Source: Lysinibacillus fusiformis
GTDB taxonomy: Bacteria; Bacillota; Bacilli; Bacillales_A; Planococcaceae
Length of the DNA: 59,177 nucleotides
Assembly (NCBI RefSeq): GCF_003049525.1
Contig: NZ_PYWL01000017.1
Span: 1-59,177, forward strand
Direction of reading: 5' to 3'
Shown: one piece after another, positions 1 through 8,678 of the stretch
How the letters are laid out: each line of letters opens with the position of its first letter
Numbering within the stretch: position 1 is the stretch's first letter
Program-made: the position numbers and the translations under genes
Notes under the pieces: model-generated
Told to the model about the DNA's origin: nothing
The model's input: only the letters and a program-made list of their open reading frames with translations
Databases searched by the model: none

Positions 1-127
1 ACTATATTCACTACTACAATCACAAACGAATGAAAGAAAAATTAAAAGACCTAAGCCCGGTGGAGTACCGAACTCAGGTCTTAGCAGTTGCTTAACTAAA
101 TATGTCTAACTTTTTTGGGTCAGATCA
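1..127 (+). mobile_element. 3' end of an IS3-family (IS150-group) insertion sequence
   Basis: Reading from base 3, the DNA encodes the typical C-terminus of an IS3-family OrfB transposase (YNHKRMKEKLKDLSP, then VEYRTQVLAVA) with a stop at 93-95. About 30 bp later comes a typical IS150-group right end, TGTCTAAC then a T-run then GGGTCAGATCA, ending near base 127 with the expected terminal CA. Only the last ~30 codons of the DDE integrase are in the window; the rest lies upstream. The exact boundary is set by resemblance to the family's terminal repeats, because the left end is not visible. Confidence 0.85.
3..95 (+). CDS. IS3-family transposase OrfB, C-terminal fragment
   Basis: This is a 30-codon open frame running in from the left edge. 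It encodes the conserved tail of IS3/IS150 OrfB transposases (HYYNHKR..K..SP.EYR..). The catalytic DDE core lies outside the window, so activity cannot be judged. The transposase reads in the same direction as the interrupted hemAT gene that follows. Confidence 0.8.
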   Translation, partial: YIHYYNHKRMKEKLKDLSPVEYRTQVLAVA

Positions 128-1074
128 AAACCCATGTTCGAATTGGCTTACAATCCAAATGGTATATAGCATCCTTCCAATCCCTTACTTCTACGTTCAC
201 AAATTTTGTGAATGAAGTGGATATCTCAAAGCATGATGCCATTCGTGCAATTAACGCGTTTTGCAAAATCATTAATTTTGAGCAACAGCTTGTGATCGAG
301 GCATACGAAAAAGAGGAAGATCGTATTCGAACAGCCGCTGATCAAACGAAAAACGCCCTTGTTACGACAATTCAAAGTACAGCTGAGGAGCTTAACGCCA
401 TTAGTGAAGAGACAGCTGCATCGTTGTTAGTCATTTCCTCGCAAACGGATGATATTGCAGAGGCAACCAAGCAGGGATTAAGCTTCGTTGCAGATACACA
501 GGAGAAATCAAGACGTGGGCAACATCAGCTGAAAGAGCAAAATGATTTAATCCAAGTTATTTTACAAAGTGTCAACAGCCTTGAGATAACTATGAATCAG
601 TTACGTACCTCCTCTCAAAAAATTTCTGAGATTGTAGGACTTGTCACGGGCATTGCTGATCAAACAAATTTATTAGCTTTAAATGCGTCTATTGAGGCAG
701 CTCGAGCAGGGGAACATGGAAAAGGCTTCGCGGTAGTAGCAGAGGAAGTACGGAAGCTTGCTGAAGAAACGAAAAATGCCGTGCAAAATGTGTCACATCT
801 CATTAAAGAAACTGAAAGTAATATTACAACAATGGCAAATTCAGTTATTAATGTTGATCAAAAAATTCAACATAGCGTCAATACGCAAGAAAACCTATCT
901 AAATCATTTAATGATATAGCTGATGCCGTATCCGGCATTCAACAACAGTATGTTCATACATCTAGAGATATTTCAGCCATTTCTAATTTAATTACTGAGC
1001 TATCACAAGGGGCTACACTTGTTTCCTCTTCTTCTGATTCACTTATTAATGTAGTTAATGAATTGAATATGTAA
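128..1074 (+). pseudogene. hemAT: HemAT-type heme aerotaxis transducer, 5'-truncated by the IS
   Basis: This encodes the C-terminal ~315 residues of a soluble globin-coupled chemoreceptor. The reading frame resumes right after the IS end with THVRIGLQSKWY, the segment around the proximal heme histidine of HemAT globins. The last globin helices, a coiled-coil linker and a complete MCP signalling domain follow (hairpin tip near NLLALNASIEAARAGE, about residues 185-205). There are no membrane segments. Intact HemAT proteins are about 430 residues, so roughly the first 115 residues are missing. A stop at 97-99 and a TTG at 115 made by the IS end leave an open 319-codon frame, but it has no ribosome site. 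Heme sensing must be lost; a truncated signalling domain could still be made if transcribed from the IS. Confidence 0.85.
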
Positions 1075-1080
1075 TATAAC

Positions 1081-1116
1081 AAAGGGAGCTTCACCTAAAG
1101 CGGTGGAGCTCCCTTT
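1081..1116. terminator. bidirectional terminator
   Basis: AAAGGGAGCTtCACC pairs with GGTGgAGCTCCCTTT. It sits between the convergent ends of the hemAT remnant and the thioesterase gene and can serve both. Confidence 0.8.
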
Positions 1117-1120
1117 AACC

Positions 1121-1600
1121 TTAATGTGGCAATGCACGCTTTTGTTTACGATGCTCTCGTCTTGCAGGCCCTGTTTCAAATAAACGTTTTTCCTCATCTG
1201 TTTCAGGATAAATGGCAGGTACAGGTACCGGTTTTCCTTCTTCATTTACTGCAACCATTGTTACAAAGGATTCTGTCGTTAATTTTTCCTCACCAGTCTC
1301 TATATTGCGAGAAATAACGCGAACATAAACCTCCATTGAAGAACGTCCTGTAGAGGAAACTATACTTTCAATTTCAAGAATATCTCCTACATGGGCAGCC
1401 GATAAAAAATCAACTGAGTCTATTGAAGCTGTGACTACAAGTCCCTTCGCATGTTTCATCGCTGTAATAGCAGCAATTTCATCAATATAAGCTAACACTC
1501 TTCCACCGAAAATGGAATTGTGATTGTTTGTGTCTGGAGGTAATACGAGACGTGATTGAACCGTACGTGATTGGCTCATGGGTACAGCATTGTTTGTCAT
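1121..1600 (-). CDS. acyl-CoA thioesterase, hotdog fold (YkhA-like)
   Basis: A 159-residue single-hotdog acyl-CoA hydrolase of the YkhA/BACH type. These enzymes hydrolyse acyl-CoA to free acid and CoA in the cytosol. Recognisable family segments are LPPDTNNHNSIFGGRVLAYIDE (approximate positions 21-42, with the N-x-x-x-x-FGG motif and the catalytic-type Asp/Glu on the central helix), then ASIDSVDFLSAAHVGD and ITGEE-like strands. The C-terminus is rich in Arg, Lys and His. The length is normal for the family. It lies 68 bp downstream of an aldehyde dehydrogenase on the same strand and may be transcribed with it. Confidence 0.9.
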   Translation of the reverse strand: MTNNAVPMSQSRTVQSRLVLPPDTNNHNSIFGGRVLAYIDEIAAITAMKHAKGLVVTASIDSVDFLSAAHVGDILEIESIVSSTGRSSMEVYVRVISRNIETGEEKLTTESFVTMVAVNEEGKPVPVPAIYPETDEEKRLFETGPARREHRKQKRALPH

Positions 1601-1668
1601 ATTTCTTGTAACTTCCCTTCATGTATGTTCTTTCGTCATCGTATCGTAGAAAAAGAGCTTATGCAAAT

Positions 1669-3096
1669 TTAGAACGATTTTTTCATCGTAATAAATTTCA
1701 TGTCTGTCATTTCCTCAATGGCCCATTTAATTCCCTCTCGCCCATAGCCACTCATCTTCACACCACCATATGGCATATTGTCTACACGGAATGTCGGAAC
1801 ATCATTTATAATGACAGCACCTGCCTGTAATTCATCGGCTGCATATAAGGCATCTGGTAATACATTCGTGTAAATACCTGCATTTAAGCCAAGGTCCGAC
1901 TCATTGACAAGTCGAATTGCGTCATCTAATGTTTCATATGAAACAATTGAGACGATTGGCGCGAAAGTTTCCTGACAAACAATTTTCATATCAGCCGTCA
2001 CATTCGTCATAACAGTCGGCGTTAACGTCCGTTCTGTAAATACTCCTCCAGTTGCAATAACTGCTCCTTGTGCCTGTGCTTCTTCAATCCACTCTTTAAT
2101 TCGTCCAACCTCATTCGGGTTGATCATAGCACTTACATCTGTGTTTTTATCTAAAGGATCTCCTACTACAAGCTTTTTAGTTTCCGCAACAAATGCCTCC
2201 GTAAATTCATCAATAATAGAAGAATGTACATAAATGCGTTGTAACGAAATACATACTTGTCCAGCAAAGTTAAAGGCACCGCTCACACACCGACTTATAA
2301 TTTTAGTAAAAGGCGTCGATGGTTCGACAATGACAGCTGCATTAGAACCAAGCTCTAAAGTTACTTTACGTAAACCAACTTTTTCTTTAATGCCTAATCC
2401 AACTTTACCACTGCCTGTAAACGTCACCTTTTTGACGTGAGGATGTGTAACCAAAGTATCGCTAAGCTCACCACCACTTCCTGTCACAATTTGCAACGCT
2501 CCATCTGGCAAACCTGCTTCACGGAAAATCTCTGCCATAACGAGAGAACTTAATGGTGTTTGAGTTGCTGGCTTTAAAACAACTGTATTACCTACTGCAA
2601 ATGCCGGCCCTAATTTATGGGCCACTAAATTAAACGGAAAATTAAACGGTGTAATAGCAGAAATTACCCCCAATGGCTCTCTCTTTGTCCAGCCTATACG
2701 ATCTCCTGCTCCAGGTGCCGCATCCATCGGTACAGTTTCGCCTTTTGGTTGTTTGGCACCCTCTGCTGCAAATTGATAAGTGGCAATGGTACGATCAATT
2801 TCCGCTAACCCTGCCGTCAAAGGCTTTCCTGCCTCTAACGCTAAAATCTCTGCAAATTCTTCTTTTCGTTGTCGCATTAAATCGACAACTTTATATAAAA
2901 TTTCGGCACGCTCGTAGGCTGTCGTCTTTTTAAACGAAAGGAATGCTTGCTGTGCACCATCGATTGCTCTCTCCACATCTTGTATAGATGCCTTTGCCAC
3001 TTGAGCAATCACCTCACCACTATATGGTGATTTTAGCTCATAGCTTTCCTTTGCATCTTGCCATTGACCGTTAATCCACAGTTTTGTTTCCTTCAT
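1669..3096 (-). CDS. NAD(P)-dependent aldehyde dehydrogenase
   Basis: A full-length 475-residue aldehyde dehydrogenase that oxidises an aldehyde to the acid. Visible elements are oxyanion-hole Asn152 (TPFNFP), the cofactor-binding strand VLKPATQTP, the FTGSGKVG loop, general-base Glu248 in LELGSN, and catalytic Cys282 in FAGQVCIS. The ELGSNA/GQVCIS signature places it nearer the lactaldehyde / phosphonoacetaldehyde / sulfoacetaldehyde dehydrogenase branch than betaine-aldehyde enzymes; the true substrate cannot be read from sequence. The start has a GGAGG site upstream. The next minus-strand gene upstream (DUF4003) is 40 bp away. Confidence 0.9.
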   Translation of the reverse strand: MKETKLWINGQWQDAKESYELKSPYSGEVIAQVAKASIQDVERAIDGAQQAFLSFKKTTAYERAEILYKVVDLMRQRKEEFAEILALEAGKPLTAGLAEIDRTIATYQFAAEGAKQPKGETVPMDAAPGAGDRIGWTKREPLGVISAITPFNFPFNLVAHKLGPAFAVGNTVVLKPATQTPLSSLVMAEIFREAGLPDGALQIVTGSGGELSDTLVTHPHVKKVTFTGSGKVGLGIKEKVGLRKVTLELGSNAAVIVEPSTPFTKIISRCVSGAFNFAGQVCISLQRIYVHSSIIDEFTEAFVAETKKLVVGDPLDKNTDVSAMINPNEVGRIKEWIEEAQAQGAVIATGGVFTERTLTPTVMTNVTADMKIVCQETFAPIVSIVSYETLDDAIRLVNESDLGLNAGIYTNVLPDALYAADELQAGAVIINDVPTFRVDNMPYGGVKMSGYGREGIKWAIEEMTDMKFITMKKSF

Positions 3097-3136
3097 CCTT
3101 CAAATGCACCTCCAATAATTGTTCTCCCTCATTCTA

Positions 3137-4105
3137 TCACGAAGAGCTCGAACTCGATGCAATAGCGGCTGCACTAACTGCCGCTATCATTGCAGCATGC
3201 TGAGCTTGAATTAATAATTCAATAGATGACATAATCGTCATAGACAGTGATTTTTGTACTTTCGCCATATCATAAATGGCGATTTGTACAGCCATAAAGA
3301 GAACAAATTCACGATGCCATTTTAATAATTTTAAATCCTTTAATTCATGATATAAATGTATAACTTCTTGCAATTGGTGATGAGTAAGATCTAGTAAGGC
3401 TAAAAATCCAAGTAAGGGATAATGCATGGCCTTTACTTTGACATCTTGATTTTTAAGCACATCTCGAATGGTCACGACATTGGGCACTAGTTGACGATCA
3501 AATTGTGGAGATAGGAAGGTTAATACTTGTGACAACCATTGCAGCTCATTTCCTGCATTAAAATTATATGTTCGTAATTCTTTATAATAGCGATTCATCG
3601 TTTCTGCACGTATTTCCACATCATCAGATGGACTACTTAGTAACACAGCGTATGGAATATCTTCATAGGATGTTAAAAATGGATGATGTTTACGAATGGC
3701 ATCAAATAAAGCTCTAGCTGCATATGCATGCGCGTTTTTATCCTTTTCGTCCTCTGTCAAAAACTGAGCAGCAATATAACTAAAGTTACCGCTTCTAAAT
3801 TTCGCTTCCTTTAATGCATTCACATTCGTTAATAAATTCATTACTGCTTTTTCAGCATCCGCATGCTCCATTAAATTAGCAGCTATGCTATAGCCTACCG
3901 TAGTTCTTAAGGGAGACATCCACGAGGATTGCTTCTTCATTTCCTGTAAAATATGTTTGTATTGGACCGCATCAAATGTTTTCCCTGACGCAACAAACGT
4001 ACTAGCTATAGCTAAAACAATTTTACGATCCACTGTCCATCCCGCAGCCTTCGAAACATCTTCTACCGTATTTGTAAATTGATTTTCTATCATCACGTAA
4101 TCCAT
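3137..4105 (-). CDS. DUF4003 family protein
   Basis: A 322-residue soluble, mostly alpha-helical protein resembling the DUF4003 family of Bacilli (function unknown). The ATG at 4105 is chosen because AAGGAG lies 10 nt upstream; the in-frame GTG at 4114 is too close to that site. Visible features are many hydrophobic heptad-like helices, no signal peptide, no catalytic motif, and a C-terminus ending in an Ala-rich stretch followed by six or seven serines. DUF4003 proteins have been seen near toxic-metabolite or stress genes, but nothing here fixes a role. Confidence 0.75.
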   Translation of the reverse strand: MDYVMIENQFTNTVEDVSKAAGWTVDRKIVLAIASTFVASGKTFDAVQYKHILQEMKKQSSWMSPLRTTVGYSIAANLMEHADAEKAVMNLLTNVNALKEAKFRSGNFSYIAAQFLTEDEKDKNAHAYAARALFDAIRKHHPFLTSYEDIPYAVLLSSPSDDVEIRAETMNRYYKELRTYNFNAGNELQWLSQVLTFLSPQFDRQLVPNVVTIRDVLKNQDVKVKAMHYPLLGFLALLDLTHHQLQEVIHLYHELKDLKLLKWHREFVLFMAVQIAIYDMAKVQKSLSMTIMSSIELLIQAQHAAMIAAVSAAAIASSSSSS

Positions 4106-4265
4106 ATTTAGCACGCTCCTTTACCCATTTTACGTTACATAATGCGAGAAAGATTCATCCCATTTGTAACAATTAACATAAAAAGTAAACTTAATTTAAT
4201 ATATGTTACCCCATTTTTTTGATTTAATAGGAAATATTAAACAAATACGAAAGGAGGAACTACTG

Positions 4266-4391
4266 TTGATCGCAAAAACCACTCGGAAGTTAATATTTAC
4301 CGTGACCTTAAAAGAACGTTTACAGCTATTTTTATTTTTACGAAATTCGTCTAACAATATAGCTTTACATACCCTTTTTTCTAAAAATTAA
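4266..4391 (+). CDS. small basic hypothetical protein, 41 aa
   Basis: A TTG start at 4266 lies 8 nt after a strong AAGGAGG-like site (4251-4257). It opens a 41-codon frame (IAKTTRKLIFTVTLKERL... ending LFSKN), followed 10 bp later by a clear terminator hairpin. The same frame extends to an ATG at 4203, but that has no ribosome site. The product would be basic and hydrophobic. It is not recognised; the pairing of ribosome site and terminator is the main support. Confidence 0.4.
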   Translation: MIAKTTRKLIFTVTLKERLQLFLFLRNSSNNIALHTLFSKN

Positions 4392-4400
4392 TGCAAAAAG

Positions 4401-4426
4401 ACAGCGGCAAAGTTTTTTGCCGCTGT
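4401..4426. terminator. bidirectional terminator
   Basis: ACAGCGGCAAA pairs with TTTGCCGCTGT around a TTT-rich loop. It separates the small plus-strand ORF from the minus-strand DUF779 gene. Confidence 0.75.
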
Positions 4427-4438
4427 ACAAATGACTCG

Positions 4439-4804
4439 TTATATTAATCCTAGCTCCTGTAACTCCTCTGATGTGAAGGCTCTCGATCTTGTTAAAAAAC
4501 GTTTTCCTTCAACGCCCTCTAATGAAAACATCCCACCTCTACCTTCCACTACATCCAGTATGATTTGAGTATGTTTCCAATAATCATATTGATTTTTATG
4601 CATATAAAATGGAGCTCCACCTATTTCGCCCAAACATATATCCTGATCACCTAATAGCAAGTCTCCGTCTGGATAACACATAGGGGAAGAACCATCACAG
4701 CATCCGCCTGATTGATGAAACATAACAGGCCCATGCTTCTCTTTTAATAGCTCGATGAGTGCCAGCGCTTCTGCCGTGGCTAATACACGTTCAATCACGC
4801 TCAT
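4439..4804 (-). CDS. DUF779 protein, aldehyde dehydrogenase partner
   Basis: A 121-residue DUF779 protein. The family hallmark is a Cys-rich N-terminal segment, here HQSGGCCDGSSPMCYPDGD (about residues 30-48), probably a metal or redox site. It is followed by DICLGEIGGAPFYMHKNQYDYWKHTQ. DUF779 genes nearly always sit next to ExaC/AldB-type acetaldehyde dehydrogenases, as here: the gene starts 15 bp after the aldehyde dehydrogenase stop, so they form one operon. The biochemical role is not established; an accessory or maturation function for the dehydrogenase is inferred from context only. Confidence 0.88.
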   Translation of the reverse strand: MSVIERVLATAEALALIELLKEKHGPVMFHQSGGCCDGSSPMCYPDGDLLLGDQDICLGEIGGAPFYMHKNQYDYWKHTQIILDVVEGRGGMFSLEGVEGKRFLTRSRAFTSEELQELGLI

Positions 4805-4819
4805 GCACCTCCCTATGGA

Positions 4820-6340
4820 TTAGAAGAAACCAAGTTTATTTTCGCTATAGCTAACTAATAAATTTTTCGTTTGTTGGTAATGAGATAGCATCATTTTATG
4901 ATTTTCACGACCAACGCCTGACATTTTGTAGCCACCGAATGCAGCATGTGCAGGATAAGCATGGTAGCAGTTTGTCCAAACACGACCTGCCTCTATTTCA
5001 CGACCGAAGCGATAGGCTGTATTAATATCTCTTGTCCAAACACCTGAACCTAAGCCATACAGTGTATCATTCGCAATTTCTAATGCCTCTTCTTTCGTTT
5101 TAAACGTAGTAACAGCTACAACAGGACCAAAAATTTCCTCCTGGAAAATACGCATTTTATTATGTCCTTTAAAGACAGTAGGTTTAACGTAGTAGCCATT
5201 TTCAAAGCCTTCCCCTACATTATTTTTCTCCCCACCGATTAGACATTCTGCACCTTCTTGCTTACCGATATCTAAATAAGAAAGGATTTTTTCCAGTTGC
5301 TCGCTTGAAGCCTGCGCTCCCATCATTGTGTTTGGATCAAGCGGATTACCAACTTTAATAGCTTCTACTCGTTGTAGTACACGTTCCATAAATTTATCAT
5401 AAATAGATTCTTGAATAATTGCACGTGAAGGGCATGTACATACTTCCCCTTGGTTCAGAGCAAATAATACGAAACCTTCGACTGCTTTATCTAAAAATTC
5501 GTCGTCCTTATCCATAATATCCTCAAAGAAGATATTAGGTGATTTACCACCAAGCTCTAATGTAACTGGGATCAGGTTTTGAGACGCGTATTGCATAATC
5601 AAACGACCAGTTGTCGTCTCACCAGTGAAAGCAATCTTACCGATACGTGGATTAGATGCAAGCGGTTTCCCAGCCTCTAAGCCAAAACCATTCACAATAT
5701 TTATGACACCTGATGGTAATAAATCTTCTATTAGTTCCACAAGCACCATAATGGATGCTGGTGTTTGTTCTGCAGGTTTTAATACGACACAGTTTCCAGC
5801 AGCTAGTGCTGGCGCAAGCTTCCATACAGCCATTAATAACGGGAAGTTCCAAGGTATAATTTGACCTACTACCCCTATTGGCTCATGGAAATGATAAGCA
5901 ACTGTATCGTTATCAATTTGGCTTACAGAGCCTTCTTGAGCACGTAAAGCTCCAGCAAAATAACGGAAATGATCAATGGCAAGAGGGATATCTGCATTTA
6001 AAGTTTCACGTACCGCCTTACCGTTATCCCATGTTTCGGCAACGGCTAGCTTTTCTAAATTTTGCTCGATACGGTCCGCAATTTTAAGTAAAATGTTTGC
6101 ACGTTCTGTCGGTGATGTTTTTCCCCACGCATCTTTAGCAGCATGTGCTGCATCAAGTGCCAGTTCAATATCCTCAGCTGTGGAACGTGCTACTTGTGTA
6201 AAAACTTGTCCAGTAACAGGAGTGACATTATCAAAGTATTGACCCTTCACTGGAGGTGTCCATTCGCCACCAATATAATTATCATATTTCTGTTTGAATT
6301 GAACGACCGATCCTTCAGTGTTTGGAAATGCATAAACCAT
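4820..6340 (-). CDS. acetaldehyde-type aldehyde dehydrogenase (ExaC/AldB/AcoD-like)
   Basis: A 506-residue NAD-dependent aldehyde dehydrogenase of the ExaC/AldB/AcoD group, which oxidises acetaldehyde and similar short aldehydes to acids during alcohol or acetoin metabolism. Visible residues are Asn165 in IPWNFP, VLKPAEQTP for cofactor binding, Glu262 in LELGGKSPNI, and catalytic Cys301 in the group-specific GEVCTCPSR motif (second Cys303). It is first in an operon with DUF779. The 239-bp intergenic region toward the divergent rluF gene should hold its promoter. I looked for a sigma-54 type -24/-12 element, common for this group, and did not see one. Confidence 0.93.
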   Translation of the reverse strand: MVYAFPNTEGSVVQFKQKYDNYIGGEWTPPVKGQYFDNVTPVTGQVFTQVARSTAEDIELALDAAHAAKDAWGKTSPTERANILLKIADRIEQNLEKLAVAETWDNGKAVRETLNADIPLAIDHFRYFAGALRAQEGSVSQIDNDTVAYHFHEPIGVVGQIIPWNFPLLMAVWKLAPALAAGNCVVLKPAEQTPASIMVLVELIEDLLPSGVINIVNGFGLEAGKPLASNPRIGKIAFTGETTTGRLIMQYASQNLIPVTLELGGKSPNIFFEDIMDKDDEFLDKAVEGFVLFALNQGEVCTCPSRAIIQESIYDKFMERVLQRVEAIKVGNPLDPNTMMGAQASSEQLEKILSYLDIGKQEGAECLIGGEKNNVGEGFENGYYVKPTVFKGHNKMRIFQEEIFGPVVAVTTFKTKEEALEIANDTLYGLGSGVWTRDINTAYRFGREIEAGRVWTNCYHAYPAHAAFGGYKMSGVGRENHKMMLSHYQQTKNLLVSYSENKLGFF

Positions 6341-6579
6341 TTTACTTCTCCCCTTTACACAATTTAATGAGACTATCTACAAAAAACATTATTTTATAGC
6401 GAAATAACCATATTTTCATAGAAATCCTCTCATCTAATATATTGTCAGAAACAAATAATAATTTCAACTTTTTAAAAAATTTTTCAAGCAATTTATTTTT
6501 ACTAGAAAAGTATATAGAATTCACGGTTTGTATAACGTTAAGGTATACTTAAAAATAATATTAGATTTAGGAGAACAAT

Positions 6580-7281
6580 ATGCGTATTAATAAATATTTA
6601 AGTGAAACAGGCATTATATCACGTCGTGGCGCTGATAAGTGGATAGCCGAAGGAAAAGTTACAATTAACGGCGAACCTGCGACAGTTGGAAGTCAGGTTG
6701 AGAATGGCGACATTGTTTGCGTTGATGGAAAAGAGGTAAAGAAAGAACAAAAGCTTGTCTATATAGCTTTAAACAAGCCGGTCGGCATAACAAGCACAAC
6801 GGAACGCCATATAAAAGGCAATGTCGTTGATTTTGTAAATCATCCTTTACGAATTTTTCATATTGGGCGTCTCGATAAGGAATCGGAGGGGCTATTGTTA
6901 TTAACTAATGATGGCGATATCGTCAATAAAATTCTTCGCGCTGAAAACCATCATGAAAAAGAATATATTGTTCAAGTAGATAAACCTATAACAGAGCAAT
7001 TTATTAACAAGATGGGCGCAGGTGTAGATATTCTAGATACAACGACCTTACCTTGTTATGTTGAAAAGATCTCAGACAAAGTTTTTAAAATCATTTTGGA
7101 GCAAGGCTTAAATCGTCAAATACGCCGGATGTGTTCAGCTCTTGGCTACTCGGTAAAGCGTCTACAGCGTATTCGTATTATGAATATTAAGCTTGGAAAT
7201 TTAAAAGTAGGCCAATGGCGGGACCTAACTGATAAAGAGCAGGCAGAGCTATTCAAACTACTGAATTACACACCAAAATAA
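6580..7281 (+). CDS. rluF: 23S rRNA pseudouridine synthase, RluF/RsuA family
   Basis: A 233-residue pseudouridine synthase with an N-terminal S4 RNA-binding domain (RINKYLSETGIISRRGADKW, residues 2-21) and the RsuA/RluB/E/F catalytic domain. Catalytic Asp99 is in HIGRLDKESEGLLLLTND, and the C-terminal motif GLNRQIRRMCSALGY is the RluF-type signature. It would isomerise a uridine of 23S rRNA, with U2604 (E. coli numbering) as the expected target. The start is preceded by a GGAG site. The gene is divergent from the aldehyde dehydrogenase and 22 bp ahead of a conserved hypothetical gene that is probably co-transcribed. Confidence 0.9.
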   Translation: MRINKYLSETGIISRRGADKWIAEGKVTINGEPATVGSQVENGDIVCVDGKEVKKEQKLVYIALNKPVGITSTTERHIKGNVVDFVNHPLRIFHIGRLDKESEGLLLLTNDGDIVNKILRAENHHEKEYIVQVDKPITEQFINKMGAGVDILDTTTLPCYVEKISDKVFKIILEQGLNRQIRRMCSALGYSVKRLQRIRIMNIKLGNLKVGQWRDLTDKEQAELFKLLNYTPK

Positions 7282-7303
7282 GTATAAGAGGAGGGCGAGG
7301 ACG

Positions 7304-8023
7304 ATGATTTCCATTCAAAGCACAGAACAGTTAACAGGTGTACAAATTTGCGGAGATTTTTGGGATTTAGATGAGCTAATCAACGCTATTTACAAAGTAA
7401 CTGGTGATGCCAATAAATACTATGATTATCAAGGTCCTCGACTCCGTATTTTAAGCGTTTGCTATAAACTGAGACATGCTATGCTTGGGGAACACCAACT
7501 AGAGTTTGTGAGTAACGGTGTTAACAAGAACACCCTCACACAACATGAACTTATTTTCCCCAATAAAAACATCTATTTCGCTACAGATATTCTTTGGCCT
7601 GAAATTATCTTTAGCGCTATCGCTTTAAACGATTTTATCGATCTACACCTGACAATAAACAATGCATCTATTTGGAATCATGAGATAGCGACGATTCGTA
7701 AATTTCAAGCTGCTATTGCAGATTGTTTAGAACAGGAAGTGAAAGAAGAGGATTATGGAGTCTTTTTAACAATGCTACAGGCAAAAAGCCCTTTAACCTT
7801 CCTTTTCGCCACACAGTATGTGGATGTTCTGAATTTAGAATATATCCAATTAAATAAAGAAGAACGTAAAGCTCAGCTAGCTGCATTTGCATTACGCTTA
7901 CTTGTAGAGGATCATGAATATGTAGCACTTAAATCACTCCTAATGGAAGCCGCGATTGCCACGAAACAACCTTTACACGCCATACAAATGCAGCTTAGCT
8001 ATCCGGAAGAAATTTTATGGTAA
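7304..8023 (+). CDS. conserved hypothetical protein (possibly DUF6904)
   Basis: A 239-residue soluble protein with a strong GGAGG site, 22 bp after rluF. It begins MISIQSTEQLTGVQICGDFWDLDELINAIY and resembles the DUF6904 family of Bacilli as I remember it; this assignment is tentative. There is no signal peptide, no membrane segment and no recognised catalytic motif. The N-terminal half looks alpha/beta and the C-terminal half helical. Its position suggests co-transcription with rluF up to the terminator at 8033-8057. Confidence 0.75.
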   Translation: MISIQSTEQLTGVQICGDFWDLDELINAIYKVTGDANKYYDYQGPRLRILSVCYKLRHAMLGEHQLEFVSNGVNKNTLTQHELIFPNKNIYFATDILWPEIIFSAIALNDFIDLHLTINNASIWNHEIATIRKFQAAIADCLEQEVKEEDYGVFLTMLQAKSPLTFLFATQYVDVLNLEYIQLNKEERKAQLAAFALRLLVEDHEYVALKSLLMEAAIATKQPLHAIQMQLSYPEEILW

Positions 8024-8032
8024 ACAAACAAC

Positions 8033-8057
8033 GCCGTCTCACAATGAATGAGACGGC
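8033..8057. terminator. bidirectional terminator
   Basis: GCCGTCTCA pairs with TGAGACGGC around a 7-nt loop, between the convergent genes 7304-8023 and 8065-8562. Confidence 0.85.
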
Positions 8058-8064
8058 TTATTTA

Positions 8065-8562
8065 TTATTTAATCGTTTGGTAAGCCATTTTACGAATTAC
8101 AGCCTCATGCTGAGGGTAATCTGCTAAAAGCTCGTCCTGTGTAAACAATTCGAAATCCTCAAAGTCAAAGCCTGGGGCAACCATACATCCCACTAAACTA
8201 AACGTATCTGCTTCCTCCACCGATGATCCAAATATCGTATTTTTAGGGACCACAATTTGTGGTATCTCCCCCGCTTCTACGTTCAAGCCAAGCTTCTTCG
8301 CTTCATATGTTCCATCTGGAAAAATCATATGGACTGTAAGCGGACTACCGGCATGGTAATACCATAGCTCATCTGACTGCAAACGATGTAGATGTGAAAT
8401 GTCCTGTGAGCGAAGTAAGAAATAAATACTCGTATAAATAGGTCTCTGAACATCTCTTACTGCAATATCTTCTGCAGCCCGAAATGAAGAAATATAATAG
8501 CCTCCTTCAGGATGTTCGGCTAAATTTAGTTGTTGAATAAAATATTGTGCTGAATAGTTCAA
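8065..8562 (-). CDS. DUF985 cupin-fold protein
   Basis: A 165-residue single-domain cupin of the DUF985 family. Family motifs visible are LAEHPEGGYY near the N-terminus, SIYFLL, HRLQSDELWYYHAGSPLTVHMI (about residues 58-79; cupin motif 1 region), VVPKNTIFGS and the Cys-containing LVGCMVAPGFDFEDFE C-terminal motif. Cupins of this group are compared with epimerases and sugar-binding proteins, but no reaction is established. It is monocistronic, with terminators on both sides. Confidence 0.88.
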   Translation of the reverse strand: MNYSAQYFIQQLNLAEHPEGGYYISSFRAAEDIAVRDVQRPIYTSIYFLLRSQDISHLHRLQSDELWYYHAGSPLTVHMIFPDGTYEAKKLGLNVEAGEIPQIVVPKNTIFGSSVEEADTFSLVGCMVAPGFDFEDFELFTQDELLADYPQHEAVIRKMAYQTIK

Positions 8563-8645
8563 AAAACATCACTCCTTTTTTCCACCTTACCAAAAATGAA
8601 TAGTAAAATGCTACCTTCGATTATTCAGTAGGAAGAACAACGAAA

Positions 8646-8673
8646 AAGGGCCTCTCCTTGTTGAGACGCCCTT
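8646..8673 (-). terminator. terminator of the liv operon
   Basis: On the minus strand AAGGGCgtCTC pairs with GAGagGCCCTT and is followed by TTTTTCG. It lies just after livF. Confidence 0.75.
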
Positions 8674-8678
8674 CTCCA

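Noticed and set aside
5625..5864. Plus-strand open frame inside the acetaldehyde dehydrogenase gene
   Set aside because: It is a shadow of a strongly coding minus-strand gene and has no ribosome site. The same holds for other frames at 2234-2440, 8803-9084, 28901-29290 and 58621-59010.
6341..6579. Sigma-54 promoter for the acetaldehyde dehydrogenase
   Set aside because: No -24/-12 pair is visible in either orientation.
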